From NCBI GenBank assembly GCA_004352715.1, contig SCFE01000120.1:698951-762950 (forward strand): a stretch of 64,000 nucleotides of DNA, in the 5' to 3' direction. This stretch comes from Hofstenia miamia (Eukaryota > Xenacoelomorpha > Acoela). Made by a program: the position numbers and the translations under genes. The notes under the pieces were generated by a model that worked only from the letters and a program-made list of their open reading frames with translations, ran no database searches and had not been told where the DNA came from. Of the stretch, positions 58,376 to 64,000 are shown one piece after another. The first letter of the stretch is position 1. Each line of letters opens with the position of its first letter.

Positions 58376-58393
58376 GTCCTGTCATGGTCGCCA
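58376..58393 (-). promoter_or_regulatory. Primer binding site of element E1
   Basis: TGGCGACCATGACAGGAC follows the LTR on the minus strand. TGGCGACC is the complement of a tRNA ending GGTCGCCA, as found in some arginine tRNAs; the exact primer is unproven. Confidence 0.7.
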
Positions 58394-59325
58394 TGTAGAA
58401 CCGGTGGTTGGTAAAAAACTTAACTAGAAACTTAATTGACTCTGCAGAAGGTTTAATTAGCGTTCAGTACAGCCACGATTCCAAGAAACAGGTTAACATA
58501 GAACTTATAACATAACGTATAGATGTAACATTGGTAATTCATCCAAGTAACCAAACTACTTTAGGTGCAACACCAGATGACCAATTCCTATGGCTTCCAG
58601 CCAAAGCAGAACATCCAGGAGTAAAGTGCTTAACTTATTGACTGGTGCTACCCTATTTGTCTCACTTGCTTAATTTCTATCTCACGTTAAAAGTACAAAC
58701 TCATTTTCATTGTTATCTCTCAGCTCACTATTAAATAATCTGTAATTGCCAGATATTCGTGCTAGCCCACGGCATGGTATCATCACAGTGTTAGGTTGTA
58801 TAAGTGCATGTACATGTTGAACTACAAAAAAGAGTTTTATTATTTCCTTTTACGTAGCTGTATACATAACTTAATGAACCACAATTCGACTGGGTAATCC
58901 AAAAACCCCCAGAAGCAACGTGTCGCCCTGTGCTAGTGAAAGCACTCCCGAATTGTCGCCGGTCTTAAGCAATAAGTTTCATTTAAGATAATAAATAAAT
59001 AAGAAATACAACGGTAAAGACGGCAGTTAAGAGTAGACAAAGTCTATTGAATGATCGCTACAGTTGTCTCAGTTTATATACAAAAGATTCAGTTATTACC
59101 TGCCTTTGTTTACAATACTTCAGATAGCAACGTAGTTTAACATGATCAATTATAATTCCCTCGTAAAATTCAATTTGAGCAAATAAAAGCACCAGCGAGG
59201 GGACATCAAATTAATAGCAACAAACTAATATCGAAAATGATCGAAAACGTCATGATGACGTCATAATACAATGAATGTAAATTAAAAAGATATAAAAGGC
59301 AACTAAATCCCTGAGCAACTCTACA
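58394..59325 (-). repeat. 5' LTR of element E1
   Basis: 932 bp reading TGTAGAGTTGCTCAGGG to CCGGTTCTACA on the minus strand. Its termini match the A LTR (TGTAGAGTCACTCAGGG, TTCTACA) but the body has diverged and it keeps CpG. A TATATAAAC box lies on the minus strand near 59,075-59,085. Confidence 0.85.
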
Positions 59326-59576
59326 CGCCTCAAAGGATAATAACCATGTGTTTACATTTAATCAATTATTTATTATATTGCTAATCTTATTTGTGTCCAT
59401 AATTCCTCTTTATTGGACCACACACATGGATTATGCCACATTCCCCTCCAGCATAGCTAATTAATGATGATGACTCTTTCCCCCTGAAACATTTCCACAG
59501 CTCTTCTTATCAAGTTATTCACCCCAAGCATCTTCCAGTGTAGGTTTTGGTATTGCTCTGCTTTTGTTAACTTTAG
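59326..59576. other. Spacer between two LTRs
   Basis: CpG-poor DNA with nothing recognised. Confidence 0.4.
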
Positions 59577-60189
59577 TGTAGAATTGTGGGGCACATCTAT
59601 CAGCTGGAGTGGTACAAAGGTTGCACAAGATTACCATCACCAGGAGTGACCCATGCTCTAACAAAACAAATGAAGATTGGTAGTTCACCAATTTCACTGT
59701 GGAAAAAAGAACTGAAACCATTTCCAAGAAAGCATTCCAGCTAGTGACCAATTTACATGGCATCACACCAAAGCCAAATCTTTAGAAACAATCCTCACCA
59801 GCCAAGGTGCTAATTTTTTGTGTCTCAAGTTTAATTTCTAGCTCAGTAAAACAAATTTAGCTCTGTGTTCTTGTTATCTCAGCTCATGTAATAAGATATA
59901 ATAACATGTAGTTACTACATATTCATGTATGCCAACAACATATTATATTTGCATTGTGTGTTGTTAAGTGCATGTATGATCAATCAAATTAAGTTCTTTT
60001 ATTCCCTATACCTATGTGTAGCCTTAAAGCGACCACAATATGGGCTCACATCTGTCAAGGAGTGAGTTATTGCCCCAGGCACAGTGGAGTTCCTCCCACA
60101 TTATTGCCGGATCTTACAGTTCCATTATCATAAAACCAATACCATATCTAAAAAGGTTAGAGGTATAATAAATGATAGAAAAGCAAATG
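59577..60189 (-). repeat. LTR of type A, minus strand, cut by gap
   Basis: Reverse complement matches the A LTR over GACAGATGTGAGCCCATATTG, the AACCTTTTTAG block and the ACAATTCTACA end. It is largely CpG-depleted. If it belongs to E2 it would be its 3' LTR, but its sequence is nearer to A. Confidence 0.75.
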
Positions 60190-61199
60190 NNNNNNNNNNN
60201 NNNNNNNNNNNNNNNNNNNNNNNNNNNNNNNNNNNNNNNNNNNNNNNNNNNNNNNNNNNNNNNNNNNNNNNNNNNNNNNNNNNNNNNNNNNNNNNNNNNN
60301 NNNNNNNNNNNNNNNNNNNNNNNNNNNNNNNNNNNNNNNNNNNNNNNNNNNNNNNNNNNNNNNNNNNNNNNNNNNNNNNNNNNNNNNNNNNNNNNNNNNN
60401 NNNNNNNNNNNNNNNNNNNNNNNNNNNNNNNNNNNNNNNNNNNNNNNNNNNNNNNNNNNNNNNNNNNNNNNNNNNNNNNNNNNNNNNNNNNNNNNNNNNN
60501 NNNNNNNNNNNNNNNNNNNNNNNNNNNNNNNNNNNNNNNNNNNNNNNNNNNNNNNNNNNNNNNNNNNNNNNNNNNNNNNNNNNNNNNNNNNNNNNNNNNN
60601 NNNNNNNNNNNNNNNNNNNNNNNNNNNNNNNNNNNNNNNNNNNNNNNNNNNNNNNNNNNNNNNNNNNNNNNNNNNNNNNNNNNNNNNNNNNNNNNNNNNN
60701 NNNNNNNNNNNNNNNNNNNNNNNNNNNNNNNNNNNNNNNNNNNNNNNNNNNNNNNNNNNNNNNNNNNNNNNNNNNNNNNNNNNNNNNNNNNNNNNNNNNN
60801 NNNNNNNNNNNNNNNNNNNNNNNNNNNNNNNNNNNNNNNNNNNNNNNNNNNNNNNNNNNNNNNNNNNNNNNNNNNNNNNNNNNNNNNNNNNNNNNNNNNN
60901 NNNNNNNNNNNNNNNNNNNNNNNNNNNNNNNNNNNNNNNNNNNNNNNNNNNNNNNNNNNNNNNNNNNNNNNNNNNNNNNNNNNNNNNNNNNNNNNNNNNN
61001 NNNNNNNNNNNNNNNNNNNNNNNNNNNNNNNNNNNNNNNNNNNNNNNNNNNNNNNNNNNNNNNNNNNNNNNNNNNNNNNNNNNNNNNNNNNNNNNNNNNN
61101 NNNNNNNNNNNNNNNNNNNNNNNNNNNNNNNNNNNNNNNNNNNNNNNNNNNNNNNNNNNNNNNNNNNNNNNNNNNNNNNNNNNNNNNNNTGATGAAGGT
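60190..61199. other. Assembly gap, 1,010 N
   Basis: Removes the rest of E2 pol and any ORF3 of this element. Its true length is unknown. Confidence 0.95.
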
Positions 61200-62486
61200 G
61201 GTCTTTGCGATGTCAGCAGGGCGCATGGGTACCTGCCTGTAGGCTTTACACAAGTCTAGACAAGAGAAAAATTTATACTTGCTAGCGTCGTATAGGAGAT
61301 CTTCTATTCTGGGCAAGGGGTACGCATCCTTGATGGTGATATTGTTTAGCTTGTGAAAGTCTATGCAGAGCTGATACTTTTCACCTTGGCGAATGAACAC
61401 AGTAGGTGCAGCGTACGGACTGTTGCTCCCTTGTATGATCCCGCTTTCAATTAGGTCACTTAGGATCTTCTCGTATTCATGTTTCAGATTTTCTGGCATG
61501 CGACGTACGGGTAGACGGATCGGGCAATCATGTTTTAATTCAATGGCATGCTCTTCACCTAACGCTTGTCCAACACTGATGGTACCGTAGTTGAAGACTT
61601 CATGCTTACTGTAAAGCAGAGATGACAGAGACCTTCTTTCCTTGTAAGTTAAATGTGGATGGGAATTTTCGGTGACCATTGGCACCTTTACCGGACTTGA
61701 GGGAGCTTCGAGGTCATGCACCTTGGTACAGATTGGTAAACAAGTGACTGGAACGTTCTCGACCTTCACCGGTACTCCTATTAACTGCAGTTGAGGGACT
61801 CTGATCTTTACCGAAGAAGCCGACCCATTAAGAACTGTGACGTATGTCTTTCCTCGGATTACTTTACACAAGTCTGGCGAAAAGGAAACTCCGCGTACGT
61901 ACTTGCCTCTATGCCCGGATATCATGACATCCCCATTAATGCTGACGTCAGAGGAGACTGCTACTCTCGTCCAGTGCTTTGATTCAAGAAATATGGGCTC
62001 ATCCAAGTCAAAGACGACCTCTCTCTCAGGGATCGTGACCAACTGTGTTGCCTCTTGATCTTTAATGGAGATGGTACCATTCTTAAAATCGATAACGCAA
62101 GAATTTCGTTCCAAGAAGTCATTCCCTAATATGAGATCGTACGGGAGATGGTGGTTTGACGTATCTATCACTAGCAGGTCTACCTCGAATGGCTCCGCGT
62201 GAATTTTAATAGGAGCATCAGTTAGCTTGCCTTTCAAAGAAAGCGGGTTTCCCGAAGCATCGATCAGCTTCGCACTAGAGGGATCCAATGAATCTCGGCT
62301 TAAACACAGTTCTCTGCAACACTCGTCGCTTATTATAGAGGCTGCTGCTCCCGTGTCCATGGTGGTGTTAAAGATATTTCCGTTCATCTCAACAGGAATT
62401 AAATTCTTTCTAATCAACTGAGTGATCACTAGTACGTTGTGATCTGGCGCACGTTTTCCAGGAGGCGGCGCTCCGACTAATTTAAA
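61200..62486 (-). CDS. pol: pol of element E2: protease and RT, best preserved copy, partial
   Basis: Expressed as a -1 frameshift product of gag and open for over 420 codons up to the gap. It begins LVGAPPPGKRAPDH. The aspartic protease has MDTGAAASII (DTGA at 62,346-62,357) and LPYDLILGNDFLERN, the conserved flap/second loop region. RT follows with LPVRRMPENLKHEYEKIL, SNSPYAAPTVFI, CIDFHKLN and FFSCLDLCKAYRQV with the first catalytic Asp. It then reaches TTFI at the gap, before the expected YxDD. No stop or shift is seen. It is close to element A pol and has normal CpG, so this is a young, possibly active lineage. Confidence 0.88.
62477..62486 (-). promoter_or_regulatory. -1 ribosomal frameshift site at the gag/pol junction
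   Basis: Minus strand reads GAT TTA AAT TAG in the gag frame, so the heptamer T-TTA-AAT (62,486-62,480) fits X-XXY-YYZ exactly and is followed at once by the gag stop. Slipping back one base enters TTA GTC GGA, the start of the open pol frame. A GC-rich stretch follows in which GGAG and CTCC can pair. Confidence 0.75.
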
Positions 62487-64000
62487 TCTTGAGATGTGGT
62501 AGGATGATTGGTTTCGAGATCAACTAGGTTATCAGCACACAGGGCTTTGGTAAAAGGTTCTTCAACAATAAAGCCCTCACCATCGGCGACAAGCTGGATT
62601 TTAGCTTTACATTGAGATTTCAAATGTCCCTTCTCTCCGCACGTATAACATCGCACCGATGACAAGTCAAATGCCTTCTTGACAGGTTTCCTGAGTTCGA
62701 AGTTTTTTGTCCCAGAGACTCCGGAGAACTTAGTAATGTCGCTGTTGATGCGCTGTGAGTTTTGAAGCATATAGACCACGCTAATAGCCTTACGGATAAT
62801 TTCATGGAGGCTGTCTTCAGGATCACACCAAACTTCCAGTCGATTTCTAATTGACGCAGGGAAACCTCGGCAGATATAAGAGAACAGATCGTGCTTCGAA
62901 TACTCTTTCGACAGACTGCTCAGGCGGAACAGGCGTTCGACCTGGGTTATGTAGTTATGGATATCGTCCCCAAATTTAAAAGACATGTCGCACAGAAGTG
63001 TCTTGTACTGATGTTTAATGTGCGGCGCTCGATAATGGTCTTCAAAGAAACCCACCAACATCTGGTAATCTGTTTTGATATTTCGGTCAAGCATCATATA
63101 CTGGTTGTATGCCAACCCACTAAGATACAAGGGGAACTGCGACACGGCGGTCTCTTGTGAATTTTTATGCTGCTTCATCGTCAGTTCGAATAGAAAAAAC
63201 CATTCGTCAAAGGACTGGGCAACGGCATCGATTTGCCCAGTGAATTTGGGTAGAACAGAATGCTTACTGTATACTGGTATCTGCCTGCGGGACTCGAAAG
63301 GGAGGATTGACTCACGGTATCTCGGCTGATCTTTAGAATCGTTGGTCGGACTGGTATCACTCATGTGCTGCTCCTTATACGCAGGAACGACAACCGTACT
63401 TACTGGATCAGGTAACGACTGAACGTAGCCAGTTTGAGGAGTAGCTCCAGTTGTTAACGTAGCAACTTGGGTCAGAGCTGCCTGGGCGAAGGTAGGCTGA
63501 CTGTGTGAGGGAGAAGTAGCAGAAGGCACAGACGAGGACACTCCACACAGAGAAGCTACTGGAGGAGGCTGGTTCACACCAATGAGCTGAACTACTCGTC
63601 CGATAATTCTCTCAGCTAATTCGTCCAGGGCTTCATTTAACACGACATGAGTAACGTATTCATCGTTTCGACTGCATTGAGGAGGTGAGCTATCTTCTCG
63701 GCGATTCATTTTATCCATAGAGTTTTTCAATTCGTGAATTTGTAATTTGAGAGCAAAGGTTGACTCCAACATCTGTCTCTCCATACGCTGATAGGCTACA
63801 TGTTGGGTGTTAAGCTCGGCTTGTAAGGATTCAACCTGGCGTTCACTCTCCATTTGTAGTGCCACTTGCTGTGATAATTCGTCCCGCAAATGCTTGATTT
63901 CGGCTAGGTGGACATCGAAGTGAGGTGTAGATTGCTGTTCGCGACCACTGGCATAACTGCGAGGACGCAGGGGAATGGGTGGAGCATTCTGAGTGTTCAA
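62477..64000 (-). CDS. gag: gag of element E2, open, N-terminus outside the window
   Basis: 507 codons open from the right edge to the TAG at 62,477-62,479. Comparison with E1 shows that about 90 N-terminal residues lie outside. Order: Pro-rich start, coiled coil (HLRDELSQQVALQMESERQ), Ser/Thr/Pro-rich linker, capsid core (VLPKFTGQIDAVAQSF, YNQYMMLDRNIKTDYQMLVG, DLFSYICRGFPASIRN) and a CCHC zinc knuckle CYTCGEKGHLKSQC (62,609-62,650). It assembles the particle and binds the RNA. It is nearly collinear with A gag. CpG is normal. Confidence 0.92.
   Translation of the reverse strand: MNTQNAPPIPLRPRSYASGREQQSTPHFDVHLAEIKHLRDELSQQVALQMESERQVESLQAELNTQHVAYQRMERQMLESTFALKLQIHELKNSMDKMNRREDSSPPQCSRNDEYVTHVVLNEALDELAERIIGRVVQLIGVNQPPPVASLCGVSSSVPSATSPSHSQPTFAQAALTQVATLTTGATPQTGYVQSLPDPVSTVVVPAYKEQHMSDTSPTNDSKDQPRYRESILPFESRRQIPVYSKHSVLPKFTGQIDAVAQSFDEWFFLFELTMKQHKNSQETAVSQFPLYLSGLAYNQYMMLDRNIKTDYQMLVGFFEDHYRAPHIKHQYKTLLCDMSFKFGDDIHNYITQVERLFRLSSLSKEYSKHDLFSYICRGFPASIRNRLEVWCDPEDSLHEIIRKAISVVYMLQNSQRINSDITKFSGVSGTKNFELRKPVKKAFDLSSVRCYTCGEKGHLKSQCKAKIQLVADGEGFIVEEPFTKALCADNLVDLETNHPTTSQDLN

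Noticed and set aside
1-64000. CRISPR array, rRNA, bacterial operon or origin
   Set aside because: No regularly spaced repeats with unique spacers, no rRNA signature and no Shine-Dalgarno-led gene clusters were seen.

Overview
The window looks like nuclear DNA from a small-genome animal. A spliced homologue of the metazoan elongation factor ELL lies on the minus strand at 4.9-6.0 kb and has introns of only 36, 40, 41 and 45 nt. There are no bacterial operons, and the rest is AT-rich DNA crowded with LTR retrotransposons, MITEs and hAT remnants, with four runs of N. Introns this small are known in mesozoans such as dicyemids, but the species cannot be named from the sequence. 

Region by region. 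1-6,456 has ordinary CpG frequency: a C-terminal coding fragment (3-161), two small non-autonomous DNA transposons (597-834 and 1,049-1,276), a tRNA-like remnant and ELL. From 6,457 the sequence becomes almost devoid of CG, and I find none between 6,458 and 10,028. This depleted state runs, with small exceptions, to about 57.4 kb. The depleted block holds two MITEs with perfect 8-bp target duplications (6,729-7,116 and 9,057-9,483), an old LTR, and a nest of Ty3/Gypsy elements. Element A (plus strand, 12,102-46,303) has 5' LTR, a tRNA-Trp-type primer site, gag, PR-RT-RNase H, integrase, a third coding region (ORF3), PPT and 3' LTR. Element B (minus strand, 17,459-40,133) is inserted inside A's pol with a TGAG target duplication; B carries several partial copies of its own internal region separated by gaps, and its 5' LTR is invaded by a hAT element. 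Element D (minus strand, about 47.2-56.4 kb) is a third, more decayed Gypsy family, itself split by a solo LTR (TSD TAAT). From 57.4 to 64 kb lie two younger copies (E1, E2) of a family related to A that keep CpG and open frames; E2 shows a textbook -1 frameshift heptamer at the gag/pol junction. 

How the parts work together. The Gypsy families share a replication plan: tRNA-primed reverse transcription, gag capsid with a CCHC knuckle, pol with protease, RT, RNase H and DDE integrase, and then a long conserved ORF3 of about 1,000 codons placed after integrase. ORF3 is recognisable in A, B and D and as a fragment next to E1. It lacks obvious envelope features and carries motifs that look like the three active-site motifs of DEDDh 3'-5' exonucleases. 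This conserved third gene is the best candidate for an undescribed system here. Paralogous copies carry TG in one and CA in the other at the same sites, which points to decay of methylated CpG as the force that erased the old elements.
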